Notes: a model not told the origin generated them from the sequence alone. Positions 1 through 9,920 are shown, counted from the first letter of the stretch. The stretch is 64,000 bases of DNA from Pseudomonas entomophila (GCF_013523125.1 NZ_JAAMQJ010000017.1:30032-94031), one strand, 5' to 3'. Program-made: numbers and translations.

Positions 1-412
1 TCGTGCGGTGAAAGTCTCTTCGCCTGACATGAACGTCGAGGTCGAAGGGAAGGTGGGTTATGTCGGCAGCCTGCTGGGCGAGCAAAACCGTGCAGCTACT
101 GTCCGCGTCACCTTGACCAACCCCAACGGCGCCTGGCGTCCAGGCCTGTTCGTGAACATTGCGGTCACTTCCCAGACCGATCGAGTTGCCGTAGCGGTCC
201 CTGAGCACGCAGTGCAGACCGTTGAAGACAAACCTTCGGTATTCGTACGCACCCCAGATGGCTTTGACACCCGCCCGGTAAAACTGGGTCGCCGCGACAA
301 TGGGTACGTGGAAATCATCGACGGTATTGAAGCCGGCGCCCAGGTAGCAACCAGTGGCAGCTTCACACTCAAGTCCGAGCTCGGCAAAGCTTCTGCCGAA
401 CACGGTCACTGA
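1..412 (+). CDS. czcB: CzcB, RND efflux periplasmic adaptor, 3' part only
   Basis: The reading frame is open from the window edge, so the true start lies upstream; about 136 C-terminal residues are present. They match the beta-barrel and membrane-proximal end of CzcB/CusB-type membrane fusion proteins: a stretch of the type RVTLTNPNGAWRPGLFVNI followed by the typical AVPEHAVQTVEDKPSVFV segment. The protein should link the inner-membrane pump CzcA to an outer-membrane CzcC channel and carry Zn, Cd or Co across the periplasm. The stop is 24 bases before czcA, on the same strand, so the two are surely cotranscribed. czcC is expected just outside the window. Confidence 0.9.
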   Translation, partial: RAVKVSSPDMNVEVEGKVGYVGSLLGEQNRAATVRVTLTNPNGAWRPGLFVNIAVTSQTDRVAVAVPEHAVQTVEDKPSVFVRTPDGFDTRPVKLGRRDNGYVEIIDGIEAGAQVATSGSFTLKSELGKASAEHGH

Positions 413-436
413 TGCGAACTGACAGGATGATTTCTC

Positions 437-3400
437 ATGTTTGAACGTATCATCAGATTCGCCATCGAGCAGCGCATCGTAGTAATGATCGCTGTTCTGA
501 TCATGGCGGGTATCGGTATCTACAGCTATCAAAAGCTGCCCATCGATGCGGTACCCGATATCACCAACGTCCAGGTGCAGATCAACACTGCAGCGCCTGG
601 TTACTCGCCCTTGGAAACCGAACAACGGATCACGTTTCCAGTTGAAACGGCCATGGCCGGTCTCCCGGGCCTTCAGCAGACCCGTTCCCTGTCTCGCTCT
701 GGCCTGTCTCAGGTCACCGTGATCTTCAAGGATGGCACTGACATCTTCTTTGCCCGCCAGTTGATCAACGAGCGGCTGCAGGTTGCGAAGGAACAGCTGC
801 CAGAAGGTGTAGAGGCCGTCATGGGGCCGGTATCTACCGGCCTCGGCGAGATCTTCCTGTGGACTGTTGAAGCCGAAGATGGCGCGGTCAAAGAGGACGG
901 TACGCCGTACACCCCGACCGACCTGCGCGTGATCCAGGACTGGATCATCAAGCCTCAGCTGCGTAACGTCCCGGGTGTGGCCGAGATCAATACCATCGGC
1001 GGTTATGCCAAGCAGTTCCTGGTTGCGCCGGATCCAAAGCGCCTGGCTACCTACAAGCTGACACTCAATGACCTGGTCGCAGCGTTGGAAAGTAACAACG
1101 CCAACGTCGGCGCCGGCTACATCGAGCGTAATGGTGAACAGTTGCTCATCCGTGCACCGGGTCAGGTAGGCAATATCGAAGACATCGCCAACATCGTGAT
1201 CACCAGTGTGGATGGTGCACCGATTCGCATCAGCAGCGTTGCTGACGTCAGCATCGGTAAAGAGCTCCGTACAGGTGCTGCTACTGAGAACGGCCGCGAA
1301 GTCGTGCTCGGTACCGTGTTCATGCTGATTGGTGAAAACAGCCGCACCGTATCTCAAGCTGTCGCCGCCAAATTGGCGGACATCAACCGCACCCTGCCAA
1401 AGGGCGTGGTGGCTGTGACTGTTTACGACCGTACCAACCTGGTTGAAAAAGCCATCGCGACGGTGAAGAAGAACCTGGTGGAAGGCGCGATCCTGGTTAT
1501 CGCCATTCTGTTCCTGTTCCTCGGCAACATTCGTGCGGCTCTGATCACCGCGATGGTGATTCCGCTGTCCATGCTGTTCACCTTCACAGGCATGTTCAAC
1601 AACAAGGTCAGTGCCAACTTAATGAGTTTGGGGGCACTCGACTTCGGCATCATCGTCGACGGTGCCGTGGTTATTGTAGAAAACGCGATCCGTCGACTGG
1701 CTCATGCGCAACATAAGCATGGCCGCATGCTCACCAAAACCGAACGCTTCCACGAGGTCTTTGCCGCGGCACGAGAAGCTCGCCGGCCGCTGATCTTCGG
1801 CCAGCTGATCATCATGGTGGTGTACCTGCCGATCTTCGCCCTCACCGGCGTCGAAGGCAAAATGTTCCACCCGATGGCCTTCACCGTCGTGATGGCGCTG
1901 CTGGGTGCAATGATCCTGTCCGTTACCTTTGTTCCTGCAGCTATTGCCATGTTCGTCACTGGCAAGGTGAAGGAAGAGGAAGGCGTGGTCATGCGCACAG
2001 CTCGACTGCGCTATGAGCCGGTTCTTCAATGGGTGCTGGGACACCGGAACATCGCTTTCTCGGCCGCAGTAGCCTTGGTCGTGCTCAGCGGTGTACTGGC
2101 AAGTCGTATGGGTAGCGAGTTCATCCCAAGCCTCAGTGAGGGCGACTTTGCGCTTCAGGCCATGCGTGTGCCTGGAACGAGCCTCACTCAGTCCGTCGAG
2201 ATGCAGCAGCGTCTGGAGAAAGCGGTTATAGCGCAGGTGCCTGAAGTTGAGCGGATGTTTGCACGCTCGGGTACCGCAGAAATTGCGTCTGACCCAATGC
2301 CGCCAAACGCCTCTGACGCCTACATCATGCTCAAGCCTCAGGATCAGTGGCCTAACCCCAAGAAGCCACGCGATGAGCTGATTGCTGAGGTGCAGAAGGC
2401 CGCTGCGGGTGTTCCAGGAAGCAACTATGAGTTGTCGCAGCCAATCCAGTTGCGTTTCAACGAGCTGATTTCGGGCGTACGTAGTGACGTCGCTGTGAAG
2501 GTCTTCGGCGATGACATGGACGTGCTTAACAACACCGCCAACAAGATCGCGGCAGCGCTCAAAGCGGTACCGGGCTCGTCGGAAGTGAAAGTTGAACAGA
2601 CATCCGGCCTGCCGGTGCTGACTATCAACATCGACCGCGAAAAAGCAGCACGCTACGGTCTGAACATCGCGGATGTTCAGAATTCGATCGCTATCGCCGT
2701 GGGTGGCCGCCAGGCCGGCACGCTGTATGAGGGCGACCGTCGGTTCGACATGGTAGTACGCCTGCCAGAGACCGTTCGCACCGACGTAGCGGGAATGTCC
2801 AGCTTGCTGATCCCGGTACCTGCCAATGCGGCTCAGGGTGCCAATCAGATTGGTTTCATCCCACTGTCCCAGGTCGCTAATCTGGATCTGCAACTGGGCC
2901 CGAACCAAATCAGCCGCGAAAACGGCAAACGTCTGGTCATCGTTAGTGCCAACGTTCGAGGCCGCGACCTGGGGTCCTTCGTTCAGGAGGCGACCGCTTC
3001 GCTGGATAAGAAGGTGCAAATCCCTGCGGGCTACTGGACGACCTGGGGTGGCCAGTTCGAGCAGCTGCAATCGGCAGCCAAACGCCTGCAGATCGTTGTT
3101 CCAGTCGCCTTGCTGCTGGTCATGACCTTGTTGTTCCTGATGTTCAACAACCTGAAGGACGGCATGCTGGTCTTCACCGGTATTCCATTCGCACTCACCG
3201 GTGGTGTCGTGGCGCTCTGGCTGCGGGATATCCCACTGTCGATCTCGGCAGGTGTTGGCTTCATCGCACTATCCGGCGTTGCAGTACTGAACGGCCTGGT
3301 GATGATTGCCTTCATCCGTGGGCTAAGGGAGGAGGGACGAACGCTCAGGCAGGCAGTCGATGAAGGCGCATTGACCCGTCTGCGACCTGTTTTGATGACA

Positions 3401-3598
3401 GCCTTGGTAGCGTCCCTGGGCTTCATCCCGATGGCCTTGGCCACCGGTACCGGTGCAGAAGTTCAGCGTCCATTGGCAACGGTGGTGATTGGCGGGATCC
3501 TGTCCTCCACCGCACTGACCTTGCTGGTATTGCCTGCCCTGTATCACTGGGCACACCGCAAAGATGAAGACGGCGACGAGGCCGAAGTGGTTAGCTAA
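437..3598 (+). CDS. czcA: CzcA, heavy-metal RND efflux pump
   Basis: This is a full-length 1053-residue inner-membrane proton/metal antiporter of the heavy-metal RND family. The N-terminus (MFERIIRFAIEQRIVVMI) is the first membrane helix, and two large periplasmic loops and about twelve membrane helices follow. The transmembrane-4 motif LDFGIIVDGAVVIVE is intact and places the proton-relay acids at D402, D408 and E415, the same numbers described for Cupriavidus CzcA. That pattern supports a divalent (Zn/Co/Cd) rather than a Cu/Ag substrate. It follows czcB closely and is followed by a strong terminator, so it is the last gene of a czcCBA operon. Confidence 0.96.
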   Translation: MFERIIRFAIEQRIVVMIAVLIMAGIGIYSYQKLPIDAVPDITNVQVQINTAAPGYSPLETEQRITFPVETAMAGLPGLQQTRSLSRSGLSQVTVIFKDGTDIFFARQLINERLQVAKEQLPEGVEAVMGPVSTGLGEIFLWTVEAEDGAVKEDGTPYTPTDLRVIQDWIIKPQLRNVPGVAEINTIGGYAKQFLVAPDPKRLATYKLTLNDLVAALESNNANVGAGYIERNGEQLLIRAPGQVGNIEDIANIVITSVDGAPIRISSVADVSIGKELRTGAATENGREVVLGTVFMLIGENSRTVSQAVAAKLADINRTLPKGVVAVTVYDRTNLVEKAIATVKKNLVEGAILVIAILFLFLGNIRAALITAMVIPLSMLFTFTGMFNNKVSANLMSLGALDFGIIVDGAVVIVENAIRRLAHAQHKHGRMLTKTERFHEVFAAAREARRPLIFGQLIIMVVYLPIFALTGVEGKMFHPMAFTVVMALLGAMILSVTFVPAAIAMFVTGKVKEEEGVVMRTARLRYEPVLQWVLGHRNIAFSAAVALVVLSGVLASRMGSEFIPSLSEGDFALQAMRVPGTSLTQSVEMQQRLEKAVIAQVPEVERMFARSGTAEIASDPMPPNASDAYIMLKPQDQWPNPKKPRDELIAEVQKAAAGVPGSNYELSQPIQLRFNELISGVRSDVAVKVFGDDMDVLNNTANKIAAALKAVPGSSEVKVEQTSGLPVLTINIDREKAARYGLNIADVQNSIAIAVGGRQAGTLYEGDRRFDMVVRLPETVRTDVAGMSSLLIPVPANAAQGANQIGFIPLSQVANLDLQLGPNQISRENGKRLVIVSANVRGRDLGSFVQEATASLDKKVQIPAGYWTTWGGQFEQLQSAAKRLQIVVPVALLLVMTLLFLMFNNLKDGMLVFTGIPFALTGGVVALWLRDIPLSISAGVGFIALSGVAVLNGLVMIAFIRGLREEGRTLRQAVDEGALTRLRPVLMTALVASLGFIPMALATGTGAEVQRPLATVVIGGILSSTALTLLVLPALYHWAHRKDEDGDEAEVVS

Positions 3599-3615
3599 CA
3601 GCCTCCGCTAAAGAG

Positions 3616-3645
3616 AAGCCCACAACACGTGTTGTGGGCTTTTTT
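3616..3645 (+). terminator. Rho-independent terminator after czcA
   Basis: Perfect stem AGCCCACAACAC / GTGTTGTGGGCT followed by a run of six T. It lies 18 bases past the czcA stop and closes the czc operon. Confidence 0.9.
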
Positions 3646-3673
3646 GTTTAGAGTGAAGTAGGTGCACTTACCT

Positions 3674-3688
3674 TTCAAAATTGTAAGT
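3674..3688. promoter_or_regulatory. Candidate CzcR-type box upstream of the first DUF2790 gene
   Basis: The half-site ATTGTAAG, with an imperfect TTAC partner (CTTACC) about 10 bases upstream, resembles the palindromic TTAC/GTAA boxes in front of czcR and other genes of this block. It lies about 75 bases before the DUF2790 start codon. Recognised by eye only. Confidence 0.4.
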
Positions 3689-3760
3689 TTCTCGTCATGC
3701 CGGTGATGCCTATGCATTGCTAAGGTTACGCCCGAGAAGATTTGAATTTGAGAGGTTTTT

Positions 3761-4084
3761 ATGAAAAAGCTAATTATCGCTGCTGCACTTGTTGTTTTCT
3801 CGGTGGCTTCGCAGGCCAACACTTTTTCCGAGAGCAAGCAGCTGCAATACACTAAGGAACACCAGACCGCAGTGGCCAAATACGCGGAGAAAAATGGCAA
3901 GCCAATGCCAGAGATCCAGGATTACAAATATGGCATGAAGATAGACGTTGCCAAGTTCGTACGTCAGTCGCAGGACCCCCGTACCTGCCAGGTTTACCCA
4001 CGGTTGATGACCTTCGAGGACTCCCAGGGCACGCTCAAGACTGTTCGTTACTCAATGTATTCGCAATGTATCAGCAACAAGTAG
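3761..4084 (+). CDS. DUF2790 periplasmic protein (copy 1)
   Basis: The 107-residue product has a clear Sec signal peptide (MKKLIIAAALVVFSVASQAN) and a mature domain with the DUF2790 pattern: KPMPEIQDYKYGMKIDVAKFV, then a Cys near TCQVYP, a GTLKTVRY strand and a terminal Cys. The two cysteines could form a disulfide. DUF2790 proteins are small exported proteins common in Pseudomonas and often found beside metal-responsive regulators; their biochemical role is not settled. The gene stands alone between two terminators and has a candidate CzcR box upstream. A paralogue is encoded at 13396-13722. Confidence 0.85.
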   Translation: MKKLIIAAALVVFSVASQANTFSESKQLQYTKEHQTAVAKYAEKNGKPMPEIQDYKYGMKIDVAKFVRQSQDPRTCQVYPRLMTFEDSQGTLKTVRYSMYSQCISNK

Positions 4085-4120
4085 TAATCGATTTGAACAG
4101 AACAATTAGAGAATTCCTAA

Positions 4121-4146
4121 ATGCCAGGCAGTGCCTGGCATTTTTT
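4121..4146 (+). terminator. Terminator after DUF2790 copy 1
   Basis: Stem ATGCCAGGC / GCCTGGCAT with a three-base loop, followed by six T. Confidence 0.88.
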
Positions 4147-4286
4147 ATTACGCCCGATGCCTCCATAGGTTCGAAATGTTAACGCCTAGGCCCAGGCAAG
4201 CCGTGCAATAAATCTTAGCTAACCAACAGCGACGGCTCCCAACTGCAGAGGGCAATTGGAAGCCTTGACTCCAGAAGGGACGAGTT

Positions 4287-6284
4287 ATGAAGAGTTTGCT
4301 TGAACGCCCTGATGACCAAGCCGGGCATGAAGGTCATAGCCATGAGCATGGCGGCATTTTTGGCATGAACACCGAGCTGATTTTCGCGCTGATCTGTGGT
4401 GCTCTCCTGGGTGCCGGAGCCCTTGCTGGAAAACTTGGCCTGACTGATCGTCTGCCCCTGATTCTGTATGTGTCGGCCTACGTGTTCGGTGGATGGTTCA
4501 CCACCAAAGAAGCGATCAACAACATCCGCAAGAAACGCTTCGAGATCGACTCGCTGATGCTTCTCGCCGCAGCCGGTGCTGCAAGCATTGGCGCCTGGGC
4601 GGAGGGGGCTCTGCTGCTGTTCCTGTTCAGTCTGGGGCATTCCCTGGAAAGCTACGCGATGGGGCGGGCCAAGAAAGCGATTGAGGCACTGTCCAAGCTC
4701 GCACCGGCCACCGCGATCGTACGCAGAGCAAATGGCACTGCGGAAATACCCGTGGAGCTGCTGGTTCCCGGTGACGTTGTCATCGTGCGCCCCAATGATC
4801 GCCTGCCGGCCGATGGTTTTGTAGTCGTAGGCTCCTCAAGCATCAACCAGGCGCCAGTGACCGGTGAGAGCGTCCCCGTGGACAAGCAGCCTGTCGCTGA
4901 TGCCGAACTCGCCCGCAGCAAACCAGATGCCGTGGAGGCTACCTCGAAAGTCTTCGCCGGTACCATCAATGGCGAAACGCTCATCGAGGTTGAGGTAACA
5001 CGGCGCTCCACGGAAAGTACCCTGGCGCGGGTCATCAAGATGGTCAGTGAAGCTGAAGTCAGGAAATCACCGACTCAGCGATTCACGGACCGCTTCCAAC
5101 GTGTATTCGTCCCGTTAGTTCTGCTGCTGGTGGTGGGGCTGATGTTTGCCGGCATTTTCCTTGACGAGCCGTTCCGTGACTCGTTCTACCGGGCGATGGC
5201 CGTACTGGTTGCAGCCAGCCCCTGCGCGCTTGCGATCGCAACACCAAGCGCCATTCTATCGGGCATCGCCAGGGCAGCCCGTGGTGGGGTATTGATCAAG
5301 GGCGGTGCGCCGCTTGAAGAGCTTGGTTCCTTGAATGCCATGGCATTCGACAAGACCGGTACCCTGACCGAAGGGCGCCCACGCATCACCGATGTAATAC
5401 CCGTGGGCGGTACGCAGATTGAGGATTTACTAAACGTCGCCATCGCTGTGGAGTCGATGAGCGACCACCCGCTGGCTGCGGCAATTGTGCGTGACGGTGA
5501 AGAAATGATTGGCACACGGCGCCGATTCCAAGCCAAGAACATGAGCAACATGATTGGTCGCGGCGTGCGTGCTGAGCTTGATGGGCAGTTCGTATGGATT
5601 GGCAAGGTCGAGATGTTCGGTACTGATGGTGTTCCCGCGCTGAGCAAAGCAGCCTTGGAGGCTGCAGAGCGTCTGCGTCAGTCGGGCCGCACTACCATGG
5701 TGGTACGTCGCGCCGACAAGGATCTGGGCGCTATCGGGTTATTGGATACCCCCCGAGAGGGAGCCAAAGAGGCGCTCCAAAAACTCAGAGAGATGGGCAT
5801 CGGCCGTATGGTCATGATTTCTGGTGACCACAACCGGGTTGCGGAAGCGGTAGCAAGACAAGTTGGCTTGGATGAAGCGTGGGGAGACCTGATGCCGGAG
5901 GACAAGGTCAAAGCCATCAAGAACCTCCGCCTTAGCTCCAGTGTCGCTATGGTGGGTGACGGCGTGAATGATGCCCCTGCAATGGCCAACTCAAGCGTGG
6001 GCATTGCAATGGGAGCTGCCGGATCCGATGTGGCTCTGGAAACGGCTGATATCGCCCTCATGGCTGACGACATCAGGCAACTCCCCTTTGCGGTGGGGCT
6101 GAGCCGTCACACGCGGTCGATCATCCGCCAGAACCTGTTCGTCAGCTTGGGGATTGTGGCCATCTTGGTTCCGTCAACCATCATGGGTTTGAGCATTGGT
6201 GCCGCCGTTGCCATCCATGAGGGCTCCACGCTTTTGGTCGTATTCAACGCCTTGCGCCTGTTGGCCTACCGTAAAGTCGCCTGA
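4287..6284 (+). CDS. czcP: CzcP-like P1B-4-type metal-exporting ATPase
   Basis: A 665-residue P-type ATPase that exports divalent metal ions from the cytoplasm using ATP. Visible motifs are the dephosphorylation loop TGES, the membrane metal site SPC (S311-P312-C313), the phosphorylation site DKTGT (D355), the N-domain DHPLA, the hinge GDGVNDAPA and, in the last helix region, HEGST (H644). SPC together with HEG(S/G)T and the absence of an N-terminal heavy-metal-associated domain mark the P1B-4 class typified by CzcP. A short His-rich tail (residues 14-23) could hand over metal. It is transcribed alone, downstream of the DUF2790 terminator, in the same direction as czcA. Confidence 0.88.
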   Translation: MKSLLERPDDQAGHEGHSHEHGGIFGMNTELIFALICGALLGAGALAGKLGLTDRLPLILYVSAYVFGGWFTTKEAINNIRKKRFEIDSLMLLAAAGAASIGAWAEGALLLFLFSLGHSLESYAMGRAKKAIEALSKLAPATAIVRRANGTAEIPVELLVPGDVVIVRPNDRLPADGFVVVGSSSINQAPVTGESVPVDKQPVADAELARSKPDAVEATSKVFAGTINGETLIEVEVTRRSTESTLARVIKMVSEAEVRKSPTQRFTDRFQRVFVPLVLLLVVGLMFAGIFLDEPFRDSFYRAMAVLVAASPCALAIATPSAILSGIARAARGGVLIKGGAPLEELGSLNAMAFDKTGTLTEGRPRITDVIPVGGTQIEDLLNVAIAVESMSDHPLAAAIVRDGEEMIGTRRRFQAKNMSNMIGRGVRAELDGQFVWIGKVEMFGTDGVPALSKAALEAAERLRQSGRTTMVVRRADKDLGAIGLLDTPREGAKEALQKLREMGIGRMVMISGDHNRVAEAVARQVGLDEAWGDLMPEDKVKAIKNLRLSSSVAMVGDGVNDAPAMANSSVGIAMGAAGSDVALETADIALMADDIRQLPFAVGLSRHTRSIIRQNLFVSLGIVAILVPSTIMGLSIGAAVAIHEGSTLLVVFNALRLLAYRKVA

Positions 6285-6380
6285 TCACTGGGTTTTGAAA
6301 TGAGTCTGTGGCAGGGAAGCTGCAGCAGCGCTCAGTGCTGAAACACCTGAATTGATACGCATTGGAGACGTTGGTGCCCA

Positions 6381-6431
6381 ACCGAGCTCGGCAGAAGCTT
6401 GGCCGAACTCGGACTTTAGTTTGAAGCTGCC
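6381..6431 (-). pseudogene. 51-bp remnant of a second czcB 3' end
   Basis: Read on the minus strand, this stretch aligns without gaps to positions 356-406 of the window (the end of czcB) with 45 of 51 bases identical. It would encode GSFKLKSEFGQASAELG against GSFTLKSELGKASAEHG. It lies 8 bases beyond the stop of the truncated aconitase gene and has no stop of its own at the czcB position. The inverted-repeat nature of the segment also lets it fold as a hairpin after czcP, so it may now act in termination. The homology is seen directly; its origin from a lost inverted czc copy is inference. Confidence 0.7.
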
Positions 6432-6439
6432 ACCAGCTG

Positions 6440-8604
6440 TTATTGGGGTGGTTGGATCGCACTGCTCTTGTACAAATTAGTGGAGGCAAGCCCGGTCAGG
6501 CTGTCGAGTACATAAGGCAGGATGCCGCCATTTTGGAAGTAGACGGCCTCAATGGCTGTATCGATGCGAGCCAGTAGCGACACATTCTGTTGGCTGCCAT
6601 CGCGACGAGTGATGCGCAGAATCACGTCCTGTCCCGGCTTAACACCTTGCTCAATCTTCAGCAGATCGAACGTCTCCGTGCCATCCAAGTGCAAGCTGCG
6701 GGCGTCGTCACCAGCACGGAATTGCAACGGCAGCACTCCTAGGCCTGCCAGGTTGTTGCGATGAATACGCTCGAAGCTCTTAGCGATTACGGCGCGTACG
6801 CCCAACAGTCGGGTGCCCTTCGCAGCCCAGTCGCGACTGGAGCCGGTACCATATTCCTCGCCGGCGAAAATCAGTGTTGGTACGTCCTGTTCCAAGTAAT
6901 GACGAGAGGCATCGAACAGTGTGGTCCGCTCGCCAGTCGGTTGCAGCAATGTGTATGGACCCTCATCAGCACCGCCGTCAGCCTTGACTGACAGCATCAA
7001 ATTCTTCAGGCGCACATTGGCGAAGGTGCCGCGCACCATCACCTCAAAGTGACCACGTCGGGCGCCGTAGGTATTGAAGTCCTGAGGCTTCACACCATGC
7101 TCGGCGAGCCAGCGACCGGCGCTGGAATCCTCAGTAATAGATCCGGCCGGACTGATGTGATCCGTGGTAATGGAGTCTCCCAGAATCGCCAAGGCGCGAG
7201 CGTTGCGGATGGGCGTGCCGGCGAGACGGGTATCGAAGAAGTCTGGCTCAGCAGCGTAGGTCGAAGTAGGCCAGTCATAGACGTCACCGGTGGCGGAGAC
7301 GATGTCATTCCACAAGTCGTGGTCGCGAGTGAGGTCCGCGTACCATTCCTTGTACAGATGCGGATTGGCGGCTTTGACCGACAGCGCTTTGATTTCATCG
7401 TTGCTCGGCCATAGCTCGTGAAGCATCACCGGAATGCCATCTGGATCGAAGCCTAATGGCTCGCTCATCAGGTCGCGGCGCGTGCTCCCTACCAATGCAA
7501 AGGCGATCACCAAAGGCGGGCTAGCCAAGAAGTTTGCACGTAGGTTGCCGTGGATCCGTGCCTCGAAGTTTCGGTTTCCGGATAGCACGGCACTGCACAC
7601 AAGATCCTGGCCAACCACGACCTTCTCCAGTGCTGGGTCAAGCGGGCCAATGTTTCCAACGCATGCGCCGCAGCCGTAAGCGGCGATGTCGAAGCCGAGC
7701 TGGCTCAACGGCTCAATCAAGCCTGCATCCTGGAGGTAGGCGGTTACCACACGAGAGCCAGGCGTGAAGAGCGTTTTGACCCAGGGCTTGGCCTTAAGGC
7801 CGCGGCGTACAGCCTTGCGAGCCAGTAAGCCCGCGGCGATCAGAAGTTCTGGATTGGAGGTATTGGTGCAGGAAGTGATCGCAGCCACCAATACGTCATC
7901 ATGCCCGATCTCATAGTCGTGGGCGATGCCTGCTGCATCATGAGCACGTACCGAATAACGCTCCTGAAGCTGATCAGCGCTCTTTGCATAGCCACCGCTT
8001 TTCGCATCCTGCTGCATTACTTCGTCAAAGCGGTTGCCAAGCGCGCCAAGATCGATCCGATCCTGCGGTCGTTTAGGCCCAGAAACACAAGGTTGAATAC
8101 CGTCTAGGTCAATTACGATGACCTGGGAGTAGTCGATCGAGCCGTTCGCTGGTGACCCGAACAGCCCTTGCGCCTTGAAGTAACTACCTATGAGCTCGAT
8201 TTGCTTATCACTACGCCCAGTCTGGGCGTAGTAGTCGAGCGTCTTCTCGTCGACGGGGAAGAAGCCGGTAGTCGCTCCGTACTCAGGAGCCATGTTGGCA
8301 ATCGTTGCACGGTCGGTAGCGCTCAGCGAGCAAGCACCTTCACCATAGAACTCAACCAACTTACCGACTACCTTTGCGCCGCGCAGCGTCTGGGTAATCA
8401 GCAACACCGCATCCGTAGCGGTTACGCCAGGGCGCAGCTGTCCCTTGAGCTCGACCCCCACAACGTCAGGCATCAGCATGTACACGGGCTGGCCGAGCAT
8501 GCCGGCCTCGGCCTCGATGCCGCCAACGCCCCAACCTAGAACGCCGATACCGTTGATCATGGTGGTGTGACTATCAGTACCAACCAAAGTGTCGGGATAT
8601 CCGT
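6440..8604 (-). pseudogene. acnA: Aconitate hydratase, truncated at the 5' end
   Basis: About 721 residues of an AcnA-type aconitase (normally about 900) are readable without interruption to a normal stop. Retained are the substrate-site segment [14 protein letters not shown], the iron-sulfur cysteines in [10 protein letters not shown] and [12 protein letters not shown], and the C-terminal swivel domain with [16 protein letters not shown]. Roughly the first 190 residues are missing. Homology ends abruptly near position 8604, where the sequence becomes the antisense of an arnT-like gene. The frame stays open across the joint up to 8725 by chance. Without its N-terminal domain the protein should not be active. 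Confidence 0.88.
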
Positions 8605-9400
8605 GCCATGGTATGTCGCGGCCGAGATGAAAACGCCCGGCTTCATGGAGTACTTCTTCGTTGGTGAGCACTGGAGCCGCTACGTCGTCAGTAACTGGGC
8701 AGGGGACCTCTATGGTAGTGCACATGCCAAGCCGTACGGCAGCATCTGGATCCAGCTCGGATTGTCGCTACTGCCATGGGCCTTGTTTCTACCACTGTTG
8801 ATCCGCAAGCGTGGATCGATGCAGCGCTTCGAAGCCTACCTCTGGCTGTGGGCCTTGGCGACACCAGTCTTCTTCACATTTGCAGGCAACATTCTGTGGA
8901 CCTACCTGCTACCCGCGCTGCCAGCGTGGGCATTGCTGCTGTCTGCACGGGTCAGCGAAGTTGGCCCGAAGACCACCTGGGCTGCCGCTGCGAGCGCATT
9001 GGTGTTGCCAATCAGCGGTGCGGGCATCATCTACGCCGGGGTACTAGAGGAGCGCCCTCAGAATCAGCGAGATGTCGTTCAAGCTTGGCTCAATGTGCAG
9101 TCTGCTCATTCCGCTCCCTTGATCTATCCTGGCCGCCGCTCTTATTCGTCGGAGTTTTACAGCAGCGGGAAGTCCGAGAACCTCAAGGATTCTGCCAAGT
9201 GGCCGCGGGATGGCTCGTTCTACCTGTCCAGGCGCTTGAGAGATAGCAAGGATGGAATGCCTGCTGATCTGGCTTGCACAGCGATCACGGAAGCGAACGC
9301 TAGCCAGCTCCTGCTGTGCCATTGGAAACGCACCGAACAAGGTGCCGAGGGTCTGGCTGGAGAAAGCAATGTGGGAACGCCTCGCAAGAACGAAGGCTAA
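8605..9400 (+). pseudogene. arnT: ArnT-like lipid A glycosyltransferase, C-terminal half only
   Basis: About 265 residues begin in mid-protein at [18 protein letters not shown] and continue with [11 protein letters not shown], several hydrophobic helices and a soluble C-terminal domain. This is the second half of PMT-family 4-amino-4-deoxy-L-arabinose lipid A transferases (usually about 550 residues). The N-terminal half with the catalytic periplasmic loops is absent. The joint with the oppositely oriented aconitase fragment lies at about 8600-8606. The frame contains no internal stops, so the truncation appears fairly recent. Confidence 0.82.
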
Positions 9401-9411
9401 ATTCCATGCAC

Positions 9412-9441
9412 AAAAAAACCAGGTTTTACCCTGGCTTTTTT
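9412..9441. terminator. Bidirectional terminator between the arnT remnant and the 73-residue gene
   Basis: Stem CCAGG / CCTGG (extended by GCC/GGT pairing) is flanked by A7 on the left and T6 on the right, so it can serve both converging genes. Confidence 0.75.
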
Positions 9442-9482
9442 GTCGATTACTTTCGTCATTTGAAGTCCTATTTAACCGCCGA

Positions 9483-9704
9483 TTAATTGTCGGCTTGTTC
9501 CTTACCATCCTTGCTTTCTTTCTTTTGCTCTTGAGCGACTTGTTGTTTGTTCTGGTCCGAAGAGTCATCGCTCCATAGGCGAGCCTGTTCGGTTCGGAAG
9601 TTCTCGTTGAACTGTTTCGCTCGCTCGAAGCCGCCTTCAGCGTAAGCGGTACCCATGAGACCCAGCAGCAGGCTGCCAATAGCGATAGATTTGACAAATT
9701 TCAT
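9483..9704 (-). CDS. Small exported protein of unknown function, 73 residues
   Basis: The N-terminus MKFVKSIAIGSLLLGLMGTA followed by YAEGG is a signal peptide with an AxA-like cleavage site. The mature part is about 50 residues, strongly charged and Gln/Lys/Asp-rich (DQNKQQVAQEQKKESKDGKE), and is probably disordered. It starts opposite the coiled-coil gene at 9971, and the shared 266-bp spacer holds two TTAC/GTAA boxes, so both may be metal-responsive. I do not recognise a named family. Confidence 0.72.
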   Translation of the reverse strand: MKFVKSIAIGSLLLGLMGTAYAEGGFERAKQFNENFRTEQARLWSDDSSDQNKQQVAQEQKKESKDGKEQADN

Positions 9705-9796
9705 TGTGAACCTCGGTTCATACTAGGCCTGCCTGAATAGCGGCCTTTGTTGGTTTGTAGTTTAGGAACGCGAAGCTAACGACAAGGTGAGTCAAT

Positions 9797-9814
9797 AATT
9801 ACAATTCCGTAATT
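9797..9814. promoter_or_regulatory. Candidate CzcR-type box, minus-strand promoter of the 73-residue gene
   Basis: Inverted repeat AATTAC - 6 bases - GTAATT, about 93 bases upstream of the start at 9704. It resembles the box ahead of czcR. Confidence 0.5.
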
Positions 9815-9904
9815 TTGGCTGCAGATAGGATGCGTTAAATCCTCAAATCTGGAAGGATCATGTCTATCTCGGCACTGTCGAGGGCGACTTCGAATTTTAT
9901 CTTA

Positions 9905-9920
9905 AATTACAATTTTGATA
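9905..9920. promoter_or_regulatory. Candidate CzcR-type half box upstream of the coiled-coil gene
   Basis: AATTACAATTTTGATA keeps the left half of the preceding box and an imperfect right half. It lies about 50 bases before the start codon at 9971. Confidence 0.35.

Noticed and set aside
1619..3070. 483-codon minus-strand frame
   Set aside because: Antisense of czcA, no start signal, and His-rich composition from codon mirroring.
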